DNA of 28,791 bases, from the NCBI GenBank assembly GCA_032358255.1, contig JAULBX010028460.1, positions 1-28,791 on the forward strand. Direction: 5' to 3'. This DNA is from Heterotrichella gracilis (Eukaryota > Sar > Xanthophyceae > Tribonematales > Xanthonemataceae). A program made the translations under genes and the position numbers. The notes beneath the pieces were generated by a model, which saw nothing but the letters and a program-made list of their open reading frames with translations, was not told where the DNA came from and did no database searches. Positions 1 through 9,429 of the stretch are shown piece after piece. Position 1 is the first letter of the stretch; each line of letters begins with the position of its first letter.

Positions 1-330
1 TGGTGGTGGTGGTGGTGGTGGTGGTGGTGGTGGTGGTGGTGGTGGTGGTGGTGGTGGTGGTGGTGGTGGTGGTGGTGTCAGCTTTCTGGATGGCGGTGGT
101 GGTGGCGGTGGTGGTGGCGGCGGTGGTGTAAGATTTTCGGACGGTCCCGGCAGCAGTGACATTGGGGGTGGAGGTGGTGGGGGGTTTTCAGATAGCGGCA
201 GCGGTGGCGGTGGTGGTGGTGGTGTTCGATTTTTGGATGGTGGTGGTGGCGGCGGCAACACCCCCCTCCACGCTGCCAGCGGAGGTGGTGGTGGCGCGGC
301 CAGTGGGCGGGGGCGGCTGTGGCTGGTGCG
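1..330. repeat. TGG/GGT microsatellite and degenerate Gly-codon repeat
   Basis: Positions 1-76 are an uninterrupted GGT trinucleotide repeat that runs off the left edge. From 77 to about 330 it becomes an interrupted GGT/GGC tract. In the frame starting at base 2 it reads as glycine runs punctuated by short motifs of the form V-[SR]-F-[LS]-D (GVSFLDGG, GVRFSDG, GVRFLDGG), so the tract is a coding repeat with a spacer motif rather than plain noncoding microsatellite. Confidence 0.85.
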
Positions 331-3300
331 GTGGTGGGCGGGGATCATGCAGGTATGAGGGCAGTTTTGTAATTTTGCCTTTGTTTTTTGGGGGGGTGGC
401 CTTGCATGAGTGTCGTTGCACTGACTGAATGTAGTGCGTCATTGTACCCATGTTCTTACACTGTATGTGTGGTTGTTTCTTCAACTGGTTACCTGTTTCA
501 TGGTGGTTGTTGACTTGATGTAGATTTGGCTGCTGATATCTTATAATTAACATTATTCTCTTAATTTTTCCATGCATTTTCTTCACCATTTGTGCTGTTT
601 CTGCAGGTGCTGGGCACGCATGCTGCCAGGCGTGAGCTCAAGCGCGCCAACCTGGGTAGCGTGCTGGGGGAGGGCTTCCTGGCTGCCAGGCCGACCCTCC
701 TGCAGGTGTGAACCCTGCTGATTATATTTGAAAATTTAAAAAACATATATATAATTAGCAGGTGCGACCAAACCCTGCTGATGATCTCCATGTTATAGCC
801 AATAATAATACCTGGGTACATGGGCAGGTCTAATAACGAGGGCGTACAACTTTTAAAGCAATATCAGTAATCAGATTCAACCTGGGCCTCCTGAAAGCCA
901 ATCAGGTGTGGAGCTGGTATACCCCGCTTAGGATTGCTAGGAATGCGCCTAAGTGTGTGGCGAGATCATGTTCCATCAGTGCTCCGTACCATGGGACTGG
1001 TGTAGGGTAGGGGCATGCCCATGTCTGCCTTGAATGCTGTCGCCACATGTATGCACCATGCATATGGCCATTGGAATGCAAATGGCACCAGCGCCCGCCC
1101 CTGGATCTCATCCAAGCGTCCAATTTTATTTGCATCGGTGATAGACCGCATGAGCGCTATGGTGGCACTCTTTCCCGAGGCAGCAGCCGAGAAGGACTAC
1201 TATCACCGATACCACCCCGGCAGCGAGTTTAGTTTCCGAGGCCTGAAATTGACCGATGCAATTCCACCCATGCATTTTTCCTACATCATTACATATATCG
1301 CCCCTTGTGGCAGGTGATTGACAACATGAGCGCCATGGTGACCCTCTACCCTGAGGCCGCCGCCGAGAAATACTATTACTACCCTGGCAGCAAGTTCAGC
1401 GTTTCAGAGGCCTCCAAATTGGACCATTTGATGGCCCAGCTCACCGATTCCTTTGTGCTCCTCATCTACATTACCGACTCTGCAAGGGGGCTGATTCCTG
1501 ATGAGGAGTGGGGGGAGGGGGGGGAGGGGGATGCTGCCCTGCGCGCGTTCCTGCTGCGGGTGGAGGGGTTCAGGCAGCGGATGGTGCAGGTGGGGCGGTG
1601 GCGCGTGGGAAAGGGTGAGCTGGGGGGTCTTTTAGGGTTGGAATTGTGGGGGAGGGGTGGGGGGGTGGGATCATGTGTGCGGGTGCAGGCTAGGGTGCAG
1701 TTGGGGACGTAGGGGTTGGAGTTGGGTTCAGTCCAACTCCTGGCCCCACCCTACTCAAAACCAACCTCTACATCCATCCCTCTACATCCGATCACCGCCA
1801 CAACCATCACAACCACCACCCTCTATATGCACATCATGTGTTGCCCTCCCGCCCACTCCCTTTACCTCTCACCACCCCCACAATCCCCACCTAGGTGCTC
1901 CACCTACTCAGCCGCACGGCCTCAGGTGCTGGCCATGCCCACCCTCCATGTCGACCCTGGACTGTGCTAACATCCCCCCCTCCTCATCCCCCCCCAAAGG
2001 ACAGGCTGCGTAGATATTTACTTATTTGTTTATTTCCATTAACCCCCACCCCCAATCCCAGGTGCTCCACCTACTCAGCCGCAGGCGCCGTGCCCCTAAT
2101 ACCACCCTGCACGCTCCATGCCCATCTCTAGAATTAAATTAATAGTCTATTGTATAAAAAATCATTTTTTTTAACTTCTTAGAGTTTTCTCACACCCCAC
2201 ACACCCCACCCCAGGTGCTCCACCTCCTCAGCCGCACAGCCGCAGGCGCCGTGCCCCTCACCACCACCCTCCATGCACTCATCGCCCTGCGCACCCAACT
2301 CCAAAATTAAAAAAAAAAACGGTTTCTATGTATTGAAAAATTGTGAAAAACTTTTGATCCTTTTTTTCCTTACAACCATCCCAGGTGCTCCACCTCCTCA
2401 GCCGCACGGCCGCAGGCGCCGTGCCCCTCACCACCACCCTCCACGCGCACATCGCCCTGCGCACGCAACTCACTGCCATCCTCTTCCACGACGATTCCCT
2501 GCTGCGCCCTGACTCGGGTGCCATCCACCCTGAGAGGCGTGTGTATGCAGCGTCGGTGATGGCGGTCATGCTCACTGCCACTTATACCATCAGGTGAGCC
2601 TGGTTTTTACTGTGTCTGTGATCTAGTTTTGCTGATACGTTGAGTCTCTTAAGGACAAGGTAACATGGGTGATTTTGGTGTTTATTTGGTCGCAACTGTA
2701 AGAGGGAGCACATGGGCTGACCAAGATATCGGGGAACTCCAATTCCAAACACATAAACAATTGTATTTCAACAAAGACACAACAGACCCGCCTGGCGCTT
2801 TGTGTGCAAGGTTGTTCGGTGATCTTGCTGTCTGGCGGCAATCACGGAAGAAAATGTCGGGAACAAATGATGGATTAGCAATCTCTGGCAGCAACGCAAG
2901 TCGCTGAGTGTGTGCCCTATCCCTCCAGGTTGATGGTGCTCCCCCTGTGCTTGCTGCACCTGGATGGGGTGGCTGTGCGGGAGCTGCGGAGGGGGATGGT
3001 GGGGGTGGGGGGGGGTGGAGGCGGGCAGCTGAGTGACGGGGAGCTGATTCGCCTGGCGGTGGATGGGGTGCTGGACCCGCTGGAGATTGCCAGCAACAGG
3101 TGAGGGGCATGGCTTTTTACGTGTCTTTGGGCTAATTTAGCATGAATATGTGACGTGGTCTGATGTGATGTGATTGAATCGGACTGCTCTTATTCAACTT
3201 TTGCCAGTACAGCCATGTGTCACTCGAGCTAGTATTATAGCAAAAACAAAGCTATTCACAATAATATAATGTCTATTTATTTAATGAGCTACATTGATTC

Positions 3301-3520
3301 AGTATCAATCAATTCGTCAAATTTGAATTTATCAATCGTTTGCTTATAAGGGTTTAGGGTTTAGGTTACAGGGTTTTTGCTATGATACTAGCTCGAGTGA
3401 CCCTAAACCCTAAACCCTAAACAGTACTTATAAGCCATGTGTGCGCTGTGCAGGTATGTGAATGCGCTGTCCCACATCAACATGTGCTGGTACAGTCAAG
3501 TCATTGGAGCAACCTACTGA
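2..3520 (+). CDS. Multi-exon protein of unrecognised family, 3' part (left end outside window)
   Basis: Six exons fit one reading frame: 2-352, 607-705, 1314-1589, 2385-2593, 2929-3099 and 3454-3520. The phases (0,0,0,2,2) agree at every junction, giving 390 residues and a TGA at 3518-3520. The first exon is open from the window edge and is almost pure glycine with VRFLD-like inserts; it ends in LWLVRWWAGIMQ before a GT donor. The rest is helical and hydrophobic (for example VIDNMSAMVTLYPEAAAEKY and LMVLPLCLLHLDGVAVREL), with glycine-rich inserts in exons 3 and 5. I do not recognise the family; the composition would suit an alpha-solenoid or scaffold protein, but that is a guess. The last exon is the least certain, because an alternative donor exists at 3490. 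A TGTAA signal at 3732 supports an end near here. Exons 3 and 4 are preceded by degraded copies of themselves. Confidence 0.6.
759..790 (+). repeat. Short copy of exon 607-705 donor region
   Basis: The sequence around the donor of exon 607-705 (CAGGTGTG followed by AACCCTGCTGAT) recurs about 60 bases downstream as CAGGTGCGACC followed by AACCCTGCTGAT. This is a small 3'-edge copy inside the next intron. Confidence 0.45.
1138..1250 (+). repeat. Degraded upstream copy of exon 1314-1589
   Basis: Translated in the matching frame this stretch reads VIDRMSAMVALFPEAAAEKD then YHPGSEF, against VIDNMSAMVTLYPEAAAEKY then YPGSKF in the exon that begins at 1314. The copy has a short insertion, and its acceptor has decayed: the base pair before it is CG instead of AG. 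It is therefore a partial 5' copy of the exon lying in the preceding intron. Confidence 0.85.
1895..2302 (+). repeat. Three tandem partial copies of exon 2385-2593, each with an AG acceptor
   Basis: The 5' end of exon 2385 (CCAG then GTGCTCCACCTCCTCAGCC) recurs at 1895, 2062 and 2215. Spacings are about 167, 153 and 170 bases. Each copy keeps an AG immediately before it. Similarity falls with distance: the copy at 2215-2302 differs from the true exon at only about seven of 87 positions by eye, the one at 2062-2128 is shorter, and the one at 1895-1955 is the most diverged. An AT-rich spacer follows each copy except the most distal. Confidence 0.9.
3211..3441. repeat. Inverted-repeat element carrying telomeric repeats, inside an intron
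   Basis: A 29-base arm at 3219-3247 (GTCACTCGAGCTAG... to GCAAAAAC) is the reverse complement of 3373-3401 with one mismatch. G-strand TTTAGGG repeats lie just inside the right arm (3349-3372) and C-strand CCCTAAA repeats lie just outside it (3401-3421). The 9-base string GCCATGTGT occurs at 3212-3220 and again at 3434-3442, a possible target duplication around the whole structure. It has no coding capacity. A MITE-like insertion or a foldback formed at a repair site are both possible. Confidence 0.65.
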
Positions 3521-4900
3521 TGGCAACACAAGGAGCACTTCTACCACGTATGCACAACACAGCTGTACATGTTATTTTTATTACTCTGCTGCATTTTACC
3601 AAGTGGGGGTCTGATGGCTGGGTGTGCAAACCTTGGGGGGACAAGAGGAGCCACGGCAGTTTATGGCTTGCAATTGTTTGCAATACATTGACACTCCAAT
3701 CCGCTGGCATTGGCAGCGTTGCGCAATAACTTGTAACAGGTATCGATACGGTGTTATTATTTCCAGTTGGATTTCAATGTAGGGTTGATTCAGATCCCTC
3801 ATATACATTAGAATGTAGGACCTCCTCGGTGGCATTGCCAGCCGGGTAGGTGATGGGAACGATTGACACAGATTTGTTGGTGATGCATCTAGGCCAGAAG
3901 CTGTTGCAGTGTGTGGCCTTCATGGCTAGAGGTACTAGTTCAGCTGGCGCCGCATATGGAACTTTAAGTTACCCCTAGAGGATCCTAATCAGTCCAGTCA
4001 GTCAGTGGGCCCAGGGGTGCGTCAGGCCAAAGTCGGCAAGCCTAGGATACTATTATTATTACCAATGTGGCATGGGGGGTCATTGAAACAGTTGCTAGGT
4101 TAGTGTCACGAACCGCTGCTGCCTAAAGTAACAGTTGAGCGGGATATATTTCAGGGGAGCGCGGAGCTATTGTTCAGTGTGTCAATGAATCCTTGATAGG
4201 ATCTGAGACGAGTGTAACCTCAAGTTGATACTGTTGCCTGCCATGCCAAATTGTACGGTGCCTGCAGTGGCAGCAATGCGCTGCGTTGCCCTGGGCAGTT
4301 GAGATTGACAGGGTTCAACCCTAAGCTTAGGGTTGTACGGATCCCTGGGGTGAAAACAAAGGCGCCCAATTTTCTCCTGCGTTGCAGAGCCTGCATGTCG
4401 CATTTCGTGTCGTGCCAGTACAGCGAGCAAGCATATCCGATACGGGGCCCGTGCTTACACATCGCGTGTGATGCGAAGTACCCCTAAACTTCAGCCGTAA
4501 GTGTACAGTTGCGTGCTACACTGCTGAGCAGTCGATACAACCGCACAAGCTGTTGCCAATAGCTGAATAGTTGACCCGCCCGACAGCCTCAGAGGCTGCG
4601 TTGGGTTACAGTCACTGACATTGCTGGAACAGGGAGCGTGTGAGGTCAGTGTGCCTTTACTAGCTACGACGAGATACTATGTCGTAAAACATTCAACGCT
4701 GTGTCCGATACTTTCAGTGTGAGTTACAGTGCGAACTGCATGCATACCTTGGCTGTCACAATTGCCTGTAGACTAAGTCTGTAACTCACTAGCTGCACGT
4801 CACCCCGGCCACGTAGACTTTCAGTGATGATCTTGACCGTTACAGACCACTGACAGCCCACACTGACCCACGGGGGGCATGCTGTTGCAGGCTCAGAGGC
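3521..4900. other. No supported gene
   Basis: Apart from the TGTAA signal at 3732, I see no exon chain, transposon protein or RNA gene in this stretch. A short cysteine-containing open frame ending near 4487 has an acceptor-like GCAG before it at about 4387, but nothing links it to either neighbour. Confidence 0.5.
3732..3736 (+). terminator. TGTAA polyadenylation signal candidate
   Basis: TGTAA is the usual poly(A) signal of volvocine green algae. It lies about 212 bases after the TGA of the first plus-strand gene, a normal 3' UTR length for such algae. The motif is only five bases long, so on its own it is weak evidence. Confidence 0.4.
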
Positions 4901-4901
4901 T

Positions 4902-5414
4902 GTGACTGGTCCCACTTGCACCACTCCAGACCCCTCCCCTGCTCACCTCCATGGCTTCCCTTGCCACCTCTGCCTCACTGGCCCTGCTATGCATACGCCT
5001 GCTGTGCTGTGCTGTGCTGTGCTGTGCTGTGCGCCTCTTGGCTTAACGCAGCCTGTGGGTGGCGCCACCGCACCTGCCCCCAGCCAGGTACGCAAAACTA
5101 GGGTTTAGGGTTTACTTGGGTTCACACACAGGACTGCCTGCGCACCCAATGTAAGTGCAAGGAACCTTGAGCACCGGACATGGTCAACAAATCTAATCAG
5201 GAAGGTTTACTCCCCAACTTTCCATACCGCGTCAACCAATTTCCCTGCCTTGCCTCCTTTGTTCTGAATATGCATGCATTGCGGCAATCATGAAGGTGTA
5301 CCCTGAGCTTTCTGTAATGCATTCCCAATAGCTACCTTGCTCTCTTTATCTCAATGTGCATGCATTGCTGCAGCCATGCAGGGTGGTGTTGGCATGAAAA
5401 TTTACACAGCCAAT
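4902..5414 (+). CDS. Candidate 5' exons of the cysteine-rich secreted protein gene
   Basis: Three small blocks have good splice sites and matching phases: an open frame from 4902 to a CAG|GTACGC donor at 5087, a 19-base exon 5131-5149 (DCLRTQ) before GTAAGT, and 5374-5414 (MQGGVGMKIYTAN) before GTAAGC. The chain leaves in phase 0, as the final exon at 6289 requires. A second frame from ATG 4951 gives a classic signal-peptide-like start (MASLATSASLALLC followed by Leu/Cys-rich residues) but hits a stop at 5043 just after a pentanucleotide repeat. Which start is used cannot be settled from sequence alone. Small exons of this kind can arise by chance. Confidence 0.28.
5001..5032. repeat. Pentanucleotide microsatellite (GCTGT)6
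   Basis: Six perfect GCTGT units lie at 5001-5030, within the hydrophobic open frame that starts at ATG 4951. Because the unit is five bases, each gain or loss of a copy changes the reading frame. Confidence 0.9.
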
Positions 5415-5476
5415 GTAAGCATCCGATGAAGTACCCCTCAATAAATACGGGCGTCACTTGGGAACTCTTGTATCCA

Positions 5477-5502
5477 GGCATGGGCATGGGCATGGGCATG
5501 GG
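5477..5502. repeat. Hexanucleotide repeat (GCATGG)4
   Basis: Four tandem GCATGG units follow a CCAG. GCATGC/GCATGG words are common throughout the window, so this is probably simple sequence in an intron. Confidence 0.8.
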
Positions 5503-6288
5503 CTCAGGCATGCATTAAATATGCAAGCTTTTGTAAGCCTGTAGGGCTTCCTTTGGTGCCAGGCAGCCTTAAAGGTAGCCTGAATTTTTTGCTGTCGCTC
5601 CTCACATGTGCTCCCTACTATGGGCCTCGCCAACGCATCCGCACGGACCCTTATGAGTTCATGTATACTGTCCTGCTTGGTTAGTCATTATTTTGCGGCC
5701 GATAGAAAGCCCGTTTGTAGCAGGTGTAGGGTTAAGGAGTAGGGGTTCAGGCTGCCACACGCCACTTGTAGCCCATCCAACATGCTGTACCTGTACCCAG
5801 GTTTAGTAACCTAGATTAGGGTTTTAGGGTTGCCACGCGCCACCCACAGCACACCCAGCACACTCGCCTCACATGAGCCCCTTGGCAGGTGCATGGGGTC
5901 ATGGTCATGGGTTTAGGGTTTAAAGTTTAGGGTTGTCATGCCTGCACAGGGCAGCTGCAGGCATCACACGGCACCCCTCAAGGTGAGACTCAGCGAGTGA
6001 TGGCATTGGCACAATGTTTGCAACGAGGTGGTGCCCCATGGCATGGTCTTAGATGATGCTCAGGGCAGGCGCTGTGCTGCCTCGGCAGGCGGCCCACAAC
6101 CGCATATGGTATACCACATGAGGCTTCTATTAACTCTACCATTACCATAGTTATTATAAAAGCCATCACACTATTTTATCAGAAGTGGGGCTTTTCATTG
6201 TATGCAGGATGATGGTTCTATTATCGTTATCATTCTTCACTAGCATGAGCTCAATTGAGACTCGGAGTATGTGTGGTGCCCACTGCAG

Positions 6289-6711
6289 GCCGCCTTCATC
6301 CCGCCACCTGTCAGCCCGCCCGCGCAACCCCCACCGCCACCACCACCAGCAGCAGCAAAGCCTGTGTGGCCGCAGACCCCCTTTGAGTGGGACAACCTCT
6401 CCGACAGGTGTATCAGCGCATGCGGCTTTGGCACAAGCTACTTTTGCTGCCATGTGGCGTACCAGTTCATTGTTGCAGGCGATGACTTGAGTCCCTGCTA
6501 TGACCAGGGCCAAGGTCAGTGCAGTTGCTACTACAGGACCATCTCCAGGGATGCAAATGTGGTAAAATCGTGCCCCCAAGCTGGCCCAGGTGGTGAGGCA
6601 TGCGACCCATGCCTGGCTTGCTGCCTGAACAAGGCCACGACCCCACAGGGAGGCATCCCATTCACAAGCAGCAACTTGGGCTCGTGTGAGGTTGGCAGCC
6701 TGTGCGCTTGA
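6289..6711 (+). CDS. Final exon of a proline-rich, cysteine-rich (14 Cys) probable secreted/cell-wall protein
   Basis: The exon follows a pyrimidine-rich CACTGCAG acceptor and stays open to a TGA at 6709-6711, giving 140 residues. It begins with a proline spacer (AAFIPPPVSPPAQ then seven prolines), as in algal hydroxyproline-rich wall proteins. A compact domain follows, with 14 cysteines including adjacent CC pairs (FCCH, ACCL) and CDPC and CSCYY motifs. An even cysteine number suggests disulfides and an extracellular place. The plan (Pro-rich rod plus Cys-rich globule) recalls pherophorins and related extracellular matrix proteins, but I do not see a clear pherophorin signature and do not name a family. 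Plausible upstream exons lie at 4902-5414; the rest of the 5415-6288 region would be intron. Confidence 0.65.
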   Translation, partial: AAFIPPPVSPPAQPPPPPPPAAAKPVWPQTPFEWDNLSDRCISACGFGTSYFCCHVAYQFIVAGDDLSPCYDQGQGQCSCYYRTISRDANVVKSCPQAGPGGEACDPCLACCLNKATTPQGGIPFTSSNLGSCEVGSLCA

Positions 6712-7699
6712 AGGGCGCATACATTGAAGCAACACAACTCATGTTCACATGTGTGTCAGCAAAATGCCATGCCATTTTACAAAATAGTTGAATCGAGTAA
6801 AAAATCCAGTTCAGCTTGGTTACATGCGTTCTAGCATTTTGGATCAGCAAGATTAGCAGTCAATCATGAATGCTTGCGCCACCCACTCCTGTGGTTAGTA
6901 GCTCTCAAGTAACTGTTGGGAGCGTTCTAAACATGGATTGCTGGCCATGCATCTAAGGAGGAGCTGTTCAAGTCTGCCTAGCTAGGCCCTAGTTTGGGGC
7001 ATCGATCGTGTGTTTCCAAGACGATTTACACAAGCCATTCAGGCGGTGCCGCATCATGTTTCCGAATTGGAACACCGAAACAACACACTTAGTGGCGGGT
7101 TGCCTAGCCGGGTGTACCCAGTATCACATTATACGTATGAAATCTCAGTGAGGCCACTTGTTCCACATAAAAATGCAAGGATGCCATGTGGGCATACTCA
7201 CTGTGGGCATAACCTTTCCAGGTGACATGACCTGATGCAAGGCAGTCTGGCAATCCCCACACATTCAACAAGAGCACCAGCGCCAAGCTGCTTATGTTGG
7301 CCAGCGTAGTTGCTTCCACCAACAGGCTGTCATCAAATGGTGAACCCAACTTGAAACCTGCTTATTGTCCTATTCTCCTGTGCGACAACAAATCAATGTC
7401 AGTTAAAGCCTGCTTCAATACACACCACCACATAGTAAAATATGCTCCATAGAATAAAACATGAAAATACGCCATCTCATCAAACGCCATCTCAAGCTCA
7501 CTACACCCAACTTCAAAGAACTCGTAGCATACGGTGCAAAGTCTGCAACTCAAGTGGTACTGGCATGCACTTCCAACCGTTGCAACCTTTCCAAGTGGTA
7601 GTACTGTACCTGCGTCCACCACTTCTTGGCTGCACGCACTGCACCCGCCGCGATCCGCACTGGCCAGCTAATCCGATTGGCTGGCTGGCAGCTGATAGC
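6712..7699. other. Spacer with one possible minus-strand exon
   Basis: Most of this stretch shows nothing. On the minus strand, about 7355-7220 gives an open hydrophobic stretch (LLVEATTLANISSLALVLLL, then NVWGLPDC) that could be a membrane exon downstream of unit A. At about 7620-7520 lies a decayed copy of the unit's YYFGFELQ exon. Neither has a confirmed splice context. Confidence 0.3.
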
Positions 7700-9230
7700 T
7701 TATGAGGCCCAGCCGCTGCAGGGTGCATCAAACACATGCCCTTCCTTCTCAAACTGCTGAATGACTTCCTCAAAGGTAGGCGTGAACCTAAATGGGCGGG
7801 GATACTGGCCAAACTCTGGGAACTTTCCAATGAAACAGTAGCCAGCTAGCTGTGGGTTCTCATAAAAAGGTTGGTAATAGCACTTGATGGCGCACGTCCT
7901 TTGAGCCAAGGTGGTGATGGGAATGAAAGAAGCACGTGCTTGCTCTTGGTTCTTGCACGTGTGCATGCCCTATCTGATAACGTCTAGACGTCTTGACGTT
8001 TAGATAAGCACTTGCGTTCCAATACATCTTGTGCAGTTTCTACTTGTCTGCTACAGCTCAGCAAAACCAACAAGCATGTCTGCATTGCTATGGAAGTGGT
8101 CCTGTCACAGTACAAATGAGGAAGGCCATGCGCATGCATCATGGGATCTCCTAGACCACCATGCTGACTGTTGCACGTATACTGCAGTAGGGTGCGGGGT
8201 GGCTTTATTGATTGTGCGTACGGGTGCGCAGCAGAGCGTGGGGTGGCGATAATCATTCGATTTGTAAAGGTGCGTGGTGGGTTCTCAACTTTCCGATACC
8301 AAGCTTGCAACTCAAAGCCAAAGTAGTACCCGCACGCCCTTCGATCGTACCTGCATCCACCACCAAGATGTGTGGCTGTCCCCAATTGAGAGCGCTTTGG
8401 CAAACTTGTGGTGCCAGCACGTGCCCTTGCAAGGAATCTCACAAGCAAGCACAATAATATTGGGTATACAATAACCGCAAGCCGGGTTGTAATGTTCACC
8501 ATGAGAATCTGGGGCAGTGGAACAGCTTTGTCAACAACTGACAGGATGATCCTATCAGATTCAGCACACACTTACAGTTACATTTCAGTTGAGGGCATCC
8601 CAAATGCACAGGAACAGTCCACCCAGCCGTCATCTCACCTGCGCCTTCATATGCGCTATCTTCTCCTGGTTAGCCTTTATCAACTCCCGTTTGCGCTGTA
8701 ACTCCAGATCCGCCTCTTGCGTGCTTGGCAAAGGACCTTCAATCAGGGTGCGGGGCAGACAATTTCAGGGGTGCGCGGGGCGCAATGGCGCGGGATAATG
8801 CTTTCATATTATATTTTAATCAATATGATCAAATTCAACCATATTAAATAGCATAAGTTTCGTAACTAAGCACTATTTACACGACTGCCGCTTGTACAAA
8901 TTTATTTAAATGGTAAGCAAGTAAGTATTTGCTTTCCAGCTTTAAAGCCAGGTTAGCATGTCTGGGTATGCCTCACCCCAGTCCTAGAGCCAAGGCTTAA
9001 CTGACACTGTTTCCAGTGTGGATGGTGGCCAACCAGTCGTGCCGCTTATATTTAAATGGTAAATATAATTTAATGGAAATAATTTGTTTTTACATGCTAA
9101 ACGTGTTGCTTGACATCCCTACACGCACCAGCCAAGCCTGCTCTTGCCAGCGGTGGCCGCATGCAGGTGCTCAGTCCAAGGACAAGCACCAGGAGGGCGA
9201 ACAGGGCGCCACTTAACGCATGCCGCTGCG
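7700..9230 (-). pseudogene. Unit A copy of a duplicated membrane/secreted protein gene, possibly without a start
   Basis: Exons recognised by comparison with unit B, in transcription order: leader to 9129 (LFALLVLVLGL then TCMRPPLARAGLAG), charged helix 8736-8639 (LQRKRELIKANQEKIAHMKA), membrane plus YYFGFELQAWYRKVENPP exon from 8508 to at least 8266, and a C-terminal exon to a TAA at 7700 (PRPFRFTPTFEEVIQQFEKE). Phases between leader, helix and membrane exons agree. Many differences from unit B are at third codon positions, which supports coding descent. However, the ATG used in unit B is missing: here the aligned sequence reads ATGCGTTAAG, which stops at once in its own frame. Either an upstream exon supplies the start or this copy is dead. 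Function is unknown. Confidence 0.5.
7971..8006. other. Imperfect palindrome with three ACGT cores
   Basis: The stretch reads TATCTGATAACGTCTAGACG followed by TCTTGACGTTTAGATA. It contains the perfect 10-base palindrome CGTCTAGACG at 7981-7990, nested inside longer imperfect arms (TATCT...AGATA). Three ACGT cores lie in under 25 bases. It lies between the last two exons of unit A. A hairpin or a bZIP-type binding cluster are both possible. Confidence 0.5.
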
Positions 9231-9354
9231 GCTGGCCGGGTACCTCGGGGGACAGCTGTGCCTGCACAGCCTGCACAGCAAGGCTGCGTGAGGGTCAACA
9301 CAACCACTAATCATCCCAGCTGGCGTTGACTTGCAATTGTTCAAAAATGGAATT

Positions 9355-9396
9355 GGTTTAGGGTTTAGGGTTTAGAGTTTAGGGTTTAGGGTTGGG
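9355..9396. repeat. Interstitial telomeric repeat tract, unit A only
   Basis: About five TTTAGGG-type units (one variant, TTTAGAG) lie at this point. The aligned place in unit B (about 13060-13085) lacks them, so the tract was gained in A or lost in B after the duplication. Confidence 0.85.
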
Positions 9397-9429
9397 TACT
9401 ATTAATTATTGGTGGGTTTTATGTGATGT

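Noticed and set aside
156..428. Valine-rich open frame starting with ATG in the GGT repeat
   Set aside because: The glycine frame is open across the whole tract, ends at a proper donor and joins the next exon in phase; the valine frame is a shifted reading of the same repeat.
3521..4900. A degraded retrotransposon
   Set aside because: No reverse transcriptase, integrase or transposase motif, terminal repeat or poly(A) tail was seen; only short unrelated open frames.
9355..9396. A true chromosome end
   Set aside because: TTTAGGG tracts here are short, degenerate, scattered through the window in both orientations and flanked by genes, so they are interstitial.
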